Positions 17,487-25,364 of a DNA stretch of 64,000 bases are shown one piece after another. This DNA is from Phytoactinopolyspora halotolerans (GTDB taxonomy: Bacteria; Actinomycetota; Actinomycetes; Jiangellales; Jiangellaceae), in the NCBI RefSeq assembly GCF_010550675.1, contig NZ_JAAGOA010000001.1:248001-312000 (forward strand). The letters are read 5' to 3'. The notes below the pieces were generated by a model. The model did no database searches. It was not told where the DNA came from and saw only the letters and a list, made by a program, of their open reading frames with translations. Positions within the stretch are counted from its first letter, which is position 1. Each line of letters opens with the position of its first letter. The translations under genes and the position numbers were made by a program.

Positions 17487-18751
17487 GGTCAGTGCCGGCC
17501 CGCGCCGACGTCGAGAACCTGCTGCGTGAGCTGACGCCGCAGGTGCTCGGCGCGGTGGTGCGCCGTTACGGCGACTTCGACTCCGCTGAGGACGCCGTCC
17601 AGGAAGCATTGCTGGCGGCCGTGACGCAGTGGGCCGATGACGGCGTGCCTCAGGACCCTCGCGGCTGGCTGATCCGGGTCGCGTCGAGGCGCATGATCGA
17701 TCAGTACCGCAGCGAGGAGGCGCGTCGCCGGCGAGAAGAGCTGGCCGCCGCGCAGCAGCCCAGCGACGCCCGGGTGGCGCAGGCCGCCGACGGTGACGTC
17801 TCGGCCGACCACGACGACACGCTGACGCTGCTGTTCCTGTGCTGCCACCCGGTACTGACGCCGGGGTCGGCGATCCCGTTGACCTTGCGTGCGGTCGGTG
17901 GTCTGACCACGGCGGAGATCGCCCGGGCGTTCATGATTCCGGAAGGCACGATGGCACAGCGGGTCAGCCGCGCGAAGCAACGCATCAAGGCCTCGGATAT
18001 CCCGTTCCAGATGCCGGCCGGGGATGATCACGCCAAGCGGCTCGACTCGGTGCTGCACGTTCTGTACCTGATCTTCAACGAGGGCTACACGGCCTCGGCC
18101 GGCACGTCGCTGAGCCGGGCCGACCTCACCGCCGAGGCGATCCGCCTGGCGAGGATGCTCCATTCACGTGCGCCGGAGGAGGCCGAGGTGGCAGGCCTGC
18201 TGGCACTCATGCTGCTGACCGACGCACGCAGAGCGGCGCGCACGGACGACGAGGGTTGGCTCGTGCCGCTGTCCGAGCAGCGCCGAGAGCTGTGGGACCA
18301 CGCGCAGATCGAGGAGGGCATCACCTTGCTGACCCGGACGCTGGGCACGGCGCCGACGGGTCTGTACCAGGTACAGGCGGCCATCGCCGCGGTGCACGAT
18401 GAGGCACCGAGCACGGACGACACGGATTGGCCGCAGATCGTCGCGCTGTACGAGGTACTGGAGCAGGTATCGCCGGGGCCCATGGTCACCCTCAATCGGG
18501 CGGCGGCCGTCGCGATGGTTCATGGCCCGCGTGCCGGCCTCGCGCTACTCGGCACTCTCGACGATGACGAACGGATGGTCCAGACCCACCGGTTGGAAGC
18601 CGTCCGTGGCCACTTGCTCGAGCTGGCCGGGGACGAGCGCGCTGCCCGCGAGGCATACCAGAAAGCGGCGAAGATGACCGCCAGCATCCCCGAGCAGCAC
18701 TATCTGACGCTCAAGGCTGCTCGTCTCGGCGCCGCCGATCAGGGCGCTTAG
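17483..18751 (+). CDS. RNA polymerase sigma factor, ECF42 group, with C-terminal TPR-like domain
   Basis: This is an ECF sigma factor without a conventional anti-sigma partner. Region 2 (about 12-75) has YGDFDSAEDAVQEALLAAV and PRGWLIRVASRRMIDQYR. Region 4 (about 130-175) contains LTTAEIARAFMIPEGTMAQRVSRAKQRIK. A C-terminal extension of about 230 residues is alpha-helical (DUF6596/TPR-like); it includes LYQVQAAIAAVHDEA and LNRAAAVAMVHGP. This extension is diagnostic of ECF42 and is thought to be required for activity. The GTG start at 17483 overlaps the DGPF stop. The organisation is conserved across actinobacteria; the signal is unknown. Confidence 0.94.
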   Translation: MRSVPARADVENLLRELTPQVLGAVVRRYGDFDSAEDAVQEALLAAVTQWADDGVPQDPRGWLIRVASRRMIDQYRSEEARRRREELAAAQQPSDARVAQAADGDVSADHDDTLTLLFLCCHPVLTPGSAIPLTLRAVGGLTTAEIARAFMIPEGTMAQRVSRAKQRIKASDIPFQMPAGDDHAKRLDSVLHVLYLIFNEGYTASAGTSLSRADLTAEAIRLARMLHSRAPEEAEVAGLLALMLLTDARRAARTDDEGWLVPLSEQRRELWDHAQIEEGITLLTRTLGTAPTGLYQVQAAIAAVHDEAPSTDDTDWPQIVALYEVLEQVSPGPMVTLNRAAAVAMVHGPRAGLALLGTLDDDERMVQTHRLEAVRGHLLELAGDERAAREAYQKAAKMTASIPEQHYLTLKAARLGAADQGA

Positions 18752-18764
18752 TCCGGCCGCCCTC

Positions 18765-19334
18765 TCAGACGTGCTCCGAGACGAGCACGGCGGCGGTGTC
18801 CGGTTCGAGTGCCTGGAAGACATGCGCGACGTCGCCGGGATAGGCGAGGTAGTCGCCTGGATTGAGTTCCACGGGCTCCTCGGCGACACCGACGAGCGCT
18901 CGGCCGGCGCCCAGGACGACGTGTTCGACGACCCCGGGCATGTGCGGATCCGACTCCCGTGGGGTGCCTGGCTGCGCGGAGATGCGATAGATGTCGCGCC
19001 GGGCGTGCGGCGGGCAGGACGCGAGGATGGTGGCGACATAGTCAGCGCGTTCGGAGGCGACGGCGGGCCCCTCACCGGCGCGTATCACCTGCACCCTGGG
19101 TCGTTGTGGCTCGACGAGCTGGGAGAACGGCACATCGAGCGCGACACCCAACGCCCACAGTGTCTCGACACTGGGGTTGCCGGTGCCGGACTCCAGTTGT
19201 GACAGCGTCGACTTCGCCACACCGGCGCGGCGTGCCACCTCGGCTAACGAGAGCCCGGCGCGCCGGCGCTCGCGCTGCAAGGAGGCGGCGATGACCTCGA
19301 GCGGCGCCTTGCTCCGGCTGACATCGTCGGCCAT
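18765..19334 (-). CDS. Xre-family regulator with C-terminal cupin domain
   Basis: This is a transcription factor (189 aa) with an N-terminal HTH_3 (about 13-67: RRRAGLSLAEVARRAGVAKSTLSQLESG) and a C-terminal cupin (about 110-180: HVVLGAGRALVG, PGDYLAYPGDVAHVFQAL). Such Xre-cupin proteins often repress a neighbouring transporter or amino-acid gene. The ATG at 19334 (MADDVSRSK) is preferred; a longer open frame to 19643 would run across the divergent azlC gene. It is divergent from azlCD, and this family is commonly paired with AzlC, so control of branched-chain amino acid export is the likely role. Confidence 0.92.
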   Translation of the reverse strand: MADDVSRSKAPLEVIAASLQRERRRAGLSLAEVARRAGVAKSTLSQLESGTGNPSVETLWALGVALDVPFSQLVEPQRPRVQVIRAGEGPAVASERADYVATILASCPPHARRDIYRISAQPGTPRESDPHMPGVVEHVVLGAGRALVGVAEEPVELNPGDYLAYPGDVAHVFQALEPDTAAVLVSEHV

Positions 19335-19401
19335 GCGTTCGCTCCATCGGTACGATCGTTCATCTTGACGAACGCCTGTGCGGCGTCCACTATGGAATCC
19401 T

Positions 19402-20106
19402 ATGCGTTCGATATGGCGAACACTGGACCGGGCGCTGGCCCGTGATATCGCGTTGGTATGCGCCGCCGGCGCGGTGGTCGGTGCGTCGTTCGGAGCCATC
19501 ACGGTCAGCGCTGGCCTGCCGCTGTGGCTGCCGATGTTGCTCTCGGTGCTGGTCTTTGCCGGTGCCGCGCAATTCATGTTCGTCGGAATCGTCGCCTCGG
19601 GAGGAAACCCGGTCGCCGCCGTCGTCGCCGGTCTGCTGCTCAACGCGCGGCACCTGCCGTTCGGTTTCGCGATCGGCGATGTCCTGGGCGGCAGCCGGGC
19701 ACGTCGTCTCGTCGGAAGTCATCTGATGATCGACGAATCCGTCGCCTTCGCCCTGGCGCAGGAAGGTACCGAACGACGACGTTCCGCGTACTGGGCGTGC
19801 GGCGTCGGCCTGTTCGTGTGCTGGAACATCGGCGTGGTGGCAGGCGCGTTCGCCGGTACGGCGGTCAACGACACCGATGCGTTGGGGCTCGACGCCGCGT
19901 TCCCGGCGGTCTTGCTGGCCCTGATCCTGCCGTCGCTGCGGGATGCCGCGACGCGCCGTGCCGCGCTCATCGGCACTGCGATCGCACTGCTCAGCACCCC
20001 GTTCCTGCCCGCCGGGCTGCCCGTGCTGATGGCGCTGATCGGAGTGCTGGTGATGCTCCTGGGCCGGGATCAGGCGGGTTCTCGTCTACCGGAGCGTGCA
20101 CCGTGA
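19402..20106 (+). CDS. azlC: AzlC family branched-chain amino acid exporter subunit
   Basis: This is the large membrane subunit of the AzlCD (BrnFE-type) exporter for branched-chain amino acids. About seven hydrophobic helices are visible. The family hallmark region FAGAAQFMFVGIVASGGNP is followed by LLLNARHLPFGFAIG, which matches AzlC. The ATG at 19402 (MRSIWRTLD) gives 234 aa; a GTG at 19378 is an alternative. The stop overlaps the azlD start (GTGA). The Xre-cupin gene is divergent and probably regulates it. Confidence 0.92.
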   Translation: MRSIWRTLDRALARDIALVCAAGAVVGASFGAITVSAGLPLWLPMLLSVLVFAGAAQFMFVGIVASGGNPVAAVVAGLLLNARHLPFGFAIGDVLGGSRARRLVGSHLMIDESVAFALAQEGTERRRSAYWACGVGLFVCWNIGVVAGAFAGTAVNDTDALGLDAAFPAVLLALILPSLRDAATRRAALIGTAIALLSTPFLPAGLPVLMALIGVLVMLLGRDQAGSRLPERAP

Positions 20107-20426
20107 CCGGCGCCGCGGCGTTGATCGTCGCCACCGTGGTGCTGGCGGCGGGGACGTTCGCCTTCCGGTTCGCCGGGCCGATCCTGCGCGAGCGCGTCGA
20201 GCTCTCGCCACGTGTCGAGCAGCTGCTCGCCGTCGCCGCCGTCGTGCTGCTGGCCGCTCTGGTCGGCACCAGTGCTCTCGTCGAGGACCAAGAGTTCGTC
20301 GGTTTCGCCCGCCCGGCCGGGGTCGCGGTCGGCGGCGTCCTGGCGTGGCGCAAGGTGCCGTTCGTCGTCGTGGTGGTCGCCGCGGCCGGTACCGCCGCTG
20401 TGCTCCGGATGCTCGGAGTGCCCTAA
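20103..20426 (+). CDS. azlD: AzlD family branched-chain amino acid transporter subunit
   Basis: This is the small (107 aa) membrane subunit paired with AzlC. It has four hydrophobic segments and the AzlD signature FAFRFAGPILRERVELSPRVEQLL near residues 20-43, then FARPAGVAVGGVLAWRKVPF. The GTG at 20103 overlaps the azlC stop, indicating coupling. At its 3' end the TAA overlaps the stop codon of the convergent nuclease candidate by 3 nt, so there is no room for a dedicated terminator between the two. Confidence 0.92.
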   Translation: MTGAAALIVATVVLAAGTFAFRFAGPILRERVELSPRVEQLLAVAAVVLLAALVGTSALVEDQEFVGFARPAGVAVGGVLAWRKVPFVVVVVAAAGTAAVLRMLGVP

Positions 20427-21334
20427 CCGCCGAGTTCATCGAGCTTGATCAGCGCGCCGGTGTCCGGCTCCTCCAGCGGGAGTTCGCGGTGTTCGCGCCG
20501 TTCCCGGACTTCCACGTGCATCTCCACCGGTGTCCGGGTCAGCACCGCCTCGATCAGCGTGCGCAGGAAACGGTCGGCGGAGAGATCGTCGGGTACCTGA
20601 TCCGTGCGGATCCTCACCCCGTCGAACGCGTCGTCGCTCCACTCGGCCAGGACGACACAGGTCGCGTCGTACGCGTCCGCCTCGCCTTGCAGCTTGCGGA
20701 GCATGTCGACGGCCTTCTCGAAGGCGCCGGGATCGTCCAGGATGGTGGATCGCATGACAAAGAGGAACCCCATCGAGACCAGCGGATACCGGCCGCGGAG
20801 ATTCTTCGCGTCGCCGTAGGACTCCTCAAACCGGTTCGGCAGGTTGTTCCGGAACGACGAGACCATCGACTTGGTGGAGACGAGCAGCTCCGGCCCGCGC
20901 GCCCACTGCGACACCAGCACGTCCACCTGTTTCACGTAGGCACGACCGAGCACGCGCGCCTCGGACGGTGCCACGGTCTTGTTCTTCAGCAGATGTGCAT
21001 GCACGTCGTTCCGCAGCGACTTGGGCAGCCGGTCGAGGAAGATCCCCACCTCCCGCGGTAGGACGCGTGGCTTGGTCAGCCGGGGCCAGACCTCGTCTGC
21101 CGGGAAACCTGCTCGCCGAAGCTCATGCGCGACCCACGCGTCGATCCCCTTCGCCAGCCGGCCGGATTCGGATCCGCGGCCCTCCCGCAACGGGATGGCG
21201 AGCAATGCGGCGAGCAGTTCATAGTCCGGGTGGTAGACCCGGTGCCCCGACGCGCTCTCCTCCCACGGGTTCGTGGCCCCGCGCTCGCTGATGACGGCCT
21301 CGAACGAGTCGAAGACGTCGTCCTTGCTGACCAT
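20423..21334 (-). CDS. Putative type II restriction endonuclease partner of the adjacent methyltransferase
   Basis: I do not recognise the family by name. The 303 aa product is encoded directly after an N6-adenine methyltransferase, with stop and start sharing one base (TGATG), the arrangement of a type II restriction-modification pair. A possible PD-(D/E)XK-like core is visible: Asp near 138 (KQVDVLVSQWARG) and Ser-Thr-Lys at 153-155 (GPELLVSTKSM), then SSFRNNLPNRFEESYGDAKNL. The usual acid before the Lys would be replaced by Ser or supplied elsewhere, as in some variant nucleases. There are no membrane segments. The nuclease assignment is inference from context plus this weak motif. Confidence 0.6.
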   Translation of the reverse strand: MVSKDDVFDSFEAVISERGATNPWEESASGHRVYHPDYELLAALLAIPLREGRGSESGRLAKGIDAWVAHELRRAGFPADEVWPRLTKPRVLPREVGIFLDRLPKSLRNDVHAHLLKNKTVAPSEARVLGRAYVKQVDVLVSQWARGPELLVSTKSMVSSFRNNLPNRFEESYGDAKNLRGRYPLVSMGFLFVMRSTILDDPGAFEKAVDMLRKLQGEADAYDATCVVLAEWSDDAFDGVRIRTDQVPDDLSADRFLRTLIEAVLTRTPVEMHVEVRERREHRELPLEEPDTGALIKLDELGG

Positions 21335-23019
21335 CAACGCACCCTTCGGGGGTCAGCGCCGCGGGCGACGCGGCGGGCGTTCAACTCCGCGTGGGCCTCT
21401 CGCAACGCCGCGACCTCGGTCGCCTTCAGCCCGAGACGTCGCACGAGTAGCACCTCGTCGACGATCTCCGCGGCATCGGTCACACGGCCGTTCGCCAGAG
21501 CGCGACTGAGGTGCGGCTTGGCGCGCATCAACTCGGACCGCGCGCTGAGCAGCAGCTCGCTGGATGGCACGGGCAGCAGGTCGGCCTCCTTGGGCTCGAT
21601 CTTCAGCATGCCGCCACCGTAGGCCCGTCCGACCGTCTCGGCGCTCAGCAGTGTCATCGAGTTCAGCGAACCGATCGGCAGCAGGTCCATACCCGCCGTC
21701 CTCAGCTCCGGCCGCAGGTAGACGCCGTGTACCGAGTTCAGATGGTGGACGCGCGCGCGGTTGGTCGACAGCCGGGGCGTGTCGGCGTTCATGTACGTCA
21801 GGAACAGGTCCGCCGGCGGCACCAGCGGCACCCGCCACCAGGGATTGCGCACCCGGCATTTGTACGCGTGGTGGACATCGACCGCCTCACCGGATGCGAT
21901 GTACTGTTTCGCCTCCGGCGTCGGCGCTCCGGGCGGGCGGAACAGGTACGTCCCGCTGTCTGCCGCGCCGAGGCGCTGCCACGCCGCCCGGGAGAACGTG
22001 AGCTTGCGAAGGTGCCGGGAGCCCGGTGGCGAGATCCGCAGGAGCTCCGCCTCGCCGATGCCGTGCCGTTCGGCGTCGGCCGGCGACATGGTGAAATAGC
22101 GGTTGTTGCCGGTCACCATGCCGAGCGTCGTCTCGCCCCACTCGAGCAGAGCACCGAACTGCCCATGCTCGGTCAGGCGCTCCACCGTCGCGAGCGCGTC
22201 GGTCGACAGCAAAGACGCCGTCCACTTGCTCTCCGGCGCCACCGGCCGCCACAGCCTCCCCACCGCCTGCGGTAGATCCGCGACGTTCCTGGCCTGGTAG
22301 AGCTCGCAGTGGTCGGTGGGACCTTCATCGAACCCGTCGGCCAGCAGCAGGACGACCTCCTCCAGCACGCCTGGAAAGACCCGCTCGGTGAACAGGACCA
22401 GACGCACCACACGGAAGCGTTCCATCAGGAATCGGCGGACCTCTGCGGCGTAGTTGACCGTCAGCAGCTCCGCCGGAAGCACCAGTCCCAGCCGGCCTCC
22501 TGGCCGCAGAAACAGCGCAGAGTGGACCACGAACGCCGCCCAGGACGACGCCAGTCCGGTCAGTGACACCCCGGCACGCATGGCCGCGGCCCGCGCCCTG
22601 GTGCGGTTGTCGCCGCTGAAGCCTTGGTAGCGGACGTACGGCGGGTTGCCGACCACCGCGTCATAGACGGGATGCGGCTCGACGGTGAAGAAGTCATCGA
22701 CCCGGACCCGCGCGTCGTGCCCTGCCGCGCGGAGCACGCCGAGTGCGTGCGTGGCGCTGTCTTCGTGCAGCTCCACGCCGTGGAGTTCACCCGCGGCAGG
22801 TGACGCGGACGCCGCCTGTAGACGCGCCAGTCGCTGCGCCGCCGATACCAGAAAGGCGGCCTCGCCGCAGGAGGGCTCCAAGACGAGGTCGTCCGCGGAC
22901 CGGATCGCCCAGTCGACCACGTAGTCGCACAGGGCCGACGGGGTGAAGAATGCGCCACGAGCCTTGCGCTGCTCCGCGGTGTCGTCGCCGCGCACGCTCG
23001 GGGTGCTCACGTGGGCCAT
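21334..23019 (-). CDS. N6-adenine DNA methyltransferase (Eco57I/TaqI-like)
   Basis: This enzyme methylates adenine in a specific DNA sequence using S-adenosylmethionine. Motif I (VLEPSCGEAAFL, about 46-57), motif IV NPPY (VVGNPPYVRYQGF, Asn125) and a motif VIII/Eco57I-type stretch (RPGGRLGLVLPAELLTVNYAAEVRRFL) are clear. The C-terminal half is a target-recognition region with a TaqI_C-like appearance. The ATG at 23019 (MAHVSTPSVR) gives 561 aa; the frame stays open to 23178 through a repetitive His/Ala/Cys stretch that is not expected to be coding. With the following gene it forms a restriction-modification operon. Confidence 0.93.
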   Translation of the reverse strand: MAHVSTPSVRGDDTAEQRKARGAFFTPSALCDYVVDWAIRSADDLVLEPSCGEAAFLVSAAQRLARLQAASASPAAGELHGVELHEDSATHALGVLRAAGHDARVRVDDFFTVEPHPVYDAVVGNPPYVRYQGFSGDNRTRARAAAMRAGVSLTGLASSWAAFVVHSALFLRPGGRLGLVLPAELLTVNYAAEVRRFLMERFRVVRLVLFTERVFPGVLEEVVLLLADGFDEGPTDHCELYQARNVADLPQAVGRLWRPVAPESKWTASLLSTDALATVERLTEHGQFGALLEWGETTLGMVTGNNRYFTMSPADAERHGIGEAELLRISPPGSRHLRKLTFSRAAWQRLGAADSGTYLFRPPGAPTPEAKQYIASGEAVDVHHAYKCRVRNPWWRVPLVPPADLFLTYMNADTPRLSTNRARVHHLNSVHGVYLRPELRTAGMDLLPIGSLNSMTLLSAETVGRAYGGGMLKIEPKEADLLPVPSSELLLSARSELMRAKPHLSRALANGRVTDAAEIVDEVLLVRRLGLKATEVAALREAHAELNARRVARGADPRRVR

Positions 23020-23104
23020 CCTCTCGTACCTGCTCGGGACTCGGGTGCAGGACTCTCGGTGTGCCGCTGCGGCGGCCATCCGGTCCAAGCGTCGCCCAGC
23101 ATCG

Positions 23105-23159
23105 CATGCGGCACCGACAGCATGTGCGGCACAGCCGACGGCACGTGCGGCACAGCCGG
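23105..23159. repeat. Three imperfect repeats with core TGCGGCAC
   Basis: The octamer TGCGGCAC occurs at 23107, 23124 and 23145, each preceded by CA or CACG/CATG, with the last two units sharing about 16 of 18 bases. They lie between the divergent starts of the methyltransferase (23019) and the aminoglycoside acetyltransferase (23209). They could be operator sites controlling either gene; no controller (C) protein gene is present in the window. Confidence 0.4.
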
Positions 23160-23208
23160 CCGTCGCCGTCGTACACATCGGGGCGGTGGATATGCCAACC
23201 TGGGCGGC

Positions 23209-23748
23209 GTGCTCGATGTCACACAGTCACACACCGCAGACCTGGAATCCGGTGAACGTGAAGCGATCCGCCGACTGCTCAACGGTGCCTTCAAGGGTGA
23301 CTTCTCGGCGGAGGACTGGGACCACACCCTAGGCGGTGTTCACGTCATCGGCTGGGACGGCCACGACGTCGTCGCGCATGTGGCCGTCGTGCAACGGCGG
23401 CTGGTCCATCGTGAGATGCCGATCCGGACCGGCTACGTCGAAGGTCTGGCTGTGCGCAAGGACCGGCGCCGACGTGGATACGCGGCCGCGATGATGAAGG
23501 CGGCGGAACAGATCACGGCGAGCGCCTACGATCTGGGCGCACTGTCGGACGGGACCGGGATCGACGGTTTCTACCAGCGGCGCGGCTGGCTGACCTGGCA
23601 GGGACCCACGTGGGCGCTGACCCCCGACGGCATCCGGCGTACGCGCGACGATGACGGCGGTGTGATGGTCTTCAAGACACCCACCAGCCCGGAACTCGGC
23701 CTCGATGAGGCGATCGTCTGTGATTGGCGGTCGGGCGACGTGTGGTGA
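23209..23748 (+). CDS. aac(2')-I: Aminoglycoside 2'-N-acetyltransferase, AAC(2')-I family
   Basis: This is a GNAT enzyme that acetylates the 2'-amino group of aminoglycosides such as gentamicin and tobramycin, using acetyl-CoA. From memory of the mycobacterial AAC(2')-Ic sequence, the match runs the full length: HTADL at the start, LLNGAFKGDFSAEDWDHTLGG, VIQRRL-like VVQRRLVHRE, GYVEGLAVRKD, YDLGALSDG, RRGWLTWQGPT and the C-terminal CDWRSGDVW. The GTG at 23209 gives 179 aa (family about 181) with GGGCGG just upstream. In mycobacteria such genes are chromosomal and may have a cell-envelope role, so clinical-type resistance is not implied by presence alone. Confidence 0.95.
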   Translation: MLDVTQSHTADLESGEREAIRRLLNGAFKGDFSAEDWDHTLGGVHVIGWDGHDVVAHVAVVQRRLVHREMPIRTGYVEGLAVRKDRRRRGYAAAMMKAAEQITASAYDLGALSDGTGIDGFYQRRGWLTWQGPTWALTPDGIRRTRDDDGGVMVFKTPTSPELGLDEAIVCDWRSGDVW

Positions 23749-23855
23749 TCGACGCTTCCTATCCGGCTTCCTGACCGCGTCGTGCGTGATTTCTCCAAGA
23801 CGGTGGCCGCAGCGGCAGTCATGCTGAATTGGCCATGAGGTGAGAGGAGAGCACG

Positions 23856-24197
23856 ATGCCGACCTGGGAGGACGTCGTGTCGATTGCGTCGGCGCTGCCC
23901 GGCGTAGAGGAGTCCACGTGGTACCGGACGCCGTCGCTCAAGGTAGCCGGAAGAGGCTTCGTGCGGCTGCGGACGGAGGCCGAAGGTGGCCTAGTGTTGA
24001 TGTGTGATCTGGCGGAGAAGGAAGCCTTGCTGGCATCCGGGAATCCGGCGTTCTATACGACGCCGCATTACGACGGATACGGAGCCATCCTCGTCGACCT
24101 CGACCGCATCGACCTCGACCAGTTGTCAGAGCTGATCGAGGAGTCGTGGCGGATCAAGGCGCCGGCCCGGCTCGGCAAGACGCGAGACAGCAGTTAG
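23856..24197 (+). CDS. MmcQ/YjbR family protein
   Basis: This is a small protein (113 aa) of the MmcQ/YjbR family, which has a double-wing DNA-binding-like fold but an unknown role. The family pattern is clear: an early ALPGVEESTWYRTPSLKVAGRGFVRL region (residues about 12-37), then LASGNPAFYTTPHYDGYGAILVDLDRID and a C-terminal helix with RIKAPARL. The ATG follows a strong GAGAGGAG ribosome site. A second member of the same family lies about 0.7 kb downstream (24879), separated by a GNAT gene on the other strand. Confidence 0.9.
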   Translation: MPTWEDVVSIASALPGVEESTWYRTPSLKVAGRGFVRLRTEAEGGLVLMCDLAEKEALLASGNPAFYTTPHYDGYGAILVDLDRIDLDQLSELIEESWRIKAPARLGKTRDSS

Positions 24198-24240
24198 CTG
24201 CGGAGATACGGACAGGCTCCATGGTCACCGCGGTGCTCGG

Positions 24241-24792
24241 TCAGCGAAGCTCGTCGCGCAGCATACCCATGATGAGCGTGTCGTACCGCTCGCCGTCCCA
24301 CAGCAGCGCGTCACGCATCCGGCCCTCCCGAACGAAACCGCACTTCTCGTAGGACCGGATGGCACGCTCGTTGAACGAGAAGACCTCGAGCCTCACCCGG
24401 TGCAGGCCTATGGCGTCGAATGCGTACTTCAGAATGAGCCGGGTGGCTTCCGGGCCGAGTCCCCGGCCGAGGTGCTCCGAGTTCAACGCGATCCGGAAAC
24501 CGGCCGACTCGTTGTCGCCGTCGATCTCGTTCAGGCTGAGCTCACCCAGGTACTCGCCGGTCTGGCGGTCTTCGACCACCAGATCTATGCGATCCGTCTG
24601 TTCGGCACGCGTCGCACACCAGCGTTCGATTTGGGCGCGGGTGAAAACAGCGTGGGTGCCGGTGAGCCGGAGGACCTCTGCGTCCTGGAGTGACTGGTAG
24701 GTCGCGTCGGCATGGCGTGGCCCAAGAGGGACCAGTTCGACGCGCTCACCGGTGAGCGTGGGTTTGGCGACGATGGCCTCGGTGTTGATCAC
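24241..24792 (-). CDS. GNAT N-acetyltransferase, RimJ/RimL type
   Basis: This is an acetyltransferase of the RimJ/RimL subgroup (183 aa). It begins with the typical PTLTGERVELVPLGPRHADA segment, and the acetyl-CoA loop reads HLGRGLGPEATRLIL. The C-terminal part, LHRVRLEVFSFNERAIRSYEKCGFVREG, is diagnostic of the subgroup. The GTG at 24792 is the best start; the frame remains open to 24924 over the divergent gene. Targets may be protein N-termini or a small molecule. Confidence 0.92.
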   Translation of the reverse strand: MINTEAIVAKPTLTGERVELVPLGPRHADATYQSLQDAEVLRLTGTHAVFTRAQIERWCATRAEQTDRIDLVVEDRQTGEYLGELSLNEIDGDNESAGFRIALNSEHLGRGLGPEATRLILKYAFDAIGLHRVRLEVFSFNERAIRSYEKCGFVREGRMRDALLWDGERYDTLIMGMLRDELR

Positions 24793-24878
24793 CAGACATG
24801 AGTAACACGTCGGGCCGGACGTGGCGAGTGAATTCGTCCGAAGCCGATTAGCGGGCGCCGACCGGGCACAATAAAGGC

Positions 24879-25244
24879 ATGAACGACGGCCCATTGGGAC
24901 GGCTGCGGCGACTCTGCCTGGCATTGCCCGAAACCAACGAACGGATGAGCCACGGTGAACCGGCGTGGTTCGTGCGGGACAAGAAGCTGTTCGTCATGTA
25001 CGCCGATCACCACCACGACGACCGGCTCGCCTTCTGGTGCGCCGCACCCCAGGGCGCGCAGGAGGAGTTGGTCAGCTCGGATGCCGCACGGTTCTTCCGG
25101 CCACCGTATGTAGGTCATCGAGGTTGGCTCGGCGTGTATCTGGATGTCGAGGTGGACTGGCAGGAGATCGCGGAGTTGGTGAACGATGCCTACCGCGCCG
25201 TCGCGCCGAAGACGCTGGCCGCGAGACTCGACACTGCCGGCTGA
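24879..25244 (+). CDS. MmcQ/YjbR family protein
   Basis: This is the second MmcQ/YjbR-type protein in the window (121 aa). Key segments are LCLALPETNERMSHGEPAWFVRDKKLF near the N-terminus (about 12-38) and the later FFRPPYVGHRGWLGVYLDVEVDW, which matches the other paralogue's TPHYDGYGAILVDLD. The C-terminal helix YRAVAPKTLAARL closes the fold. The two paralogues are only distantly similar, so this is not a recent duplication. Function is unknown. Confidence 0.9.
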   Translation: MNDGPLGRLRRLCLALPETNERMSHGEPAWFVRDKKLFVMYADHHHDDRLAFWCAAPQGAQEELVSSDAARFFRPPYVGHRGWLGVYLDVEVDWQEIAELVNDAYRAVAPKTLAARLDTAG

Positions 25245-25364
25245 CGGTCACGGCAAGCTTCTGGAGATCCGTCGCGGAACTGGACTGTTCATCGACGCCC
25301 CGCAGGAGGGGTGATGCGCGCGGCTGGACAGCCAAGCCTGCAGAGCGGCGCGTAGGCTGATGGT

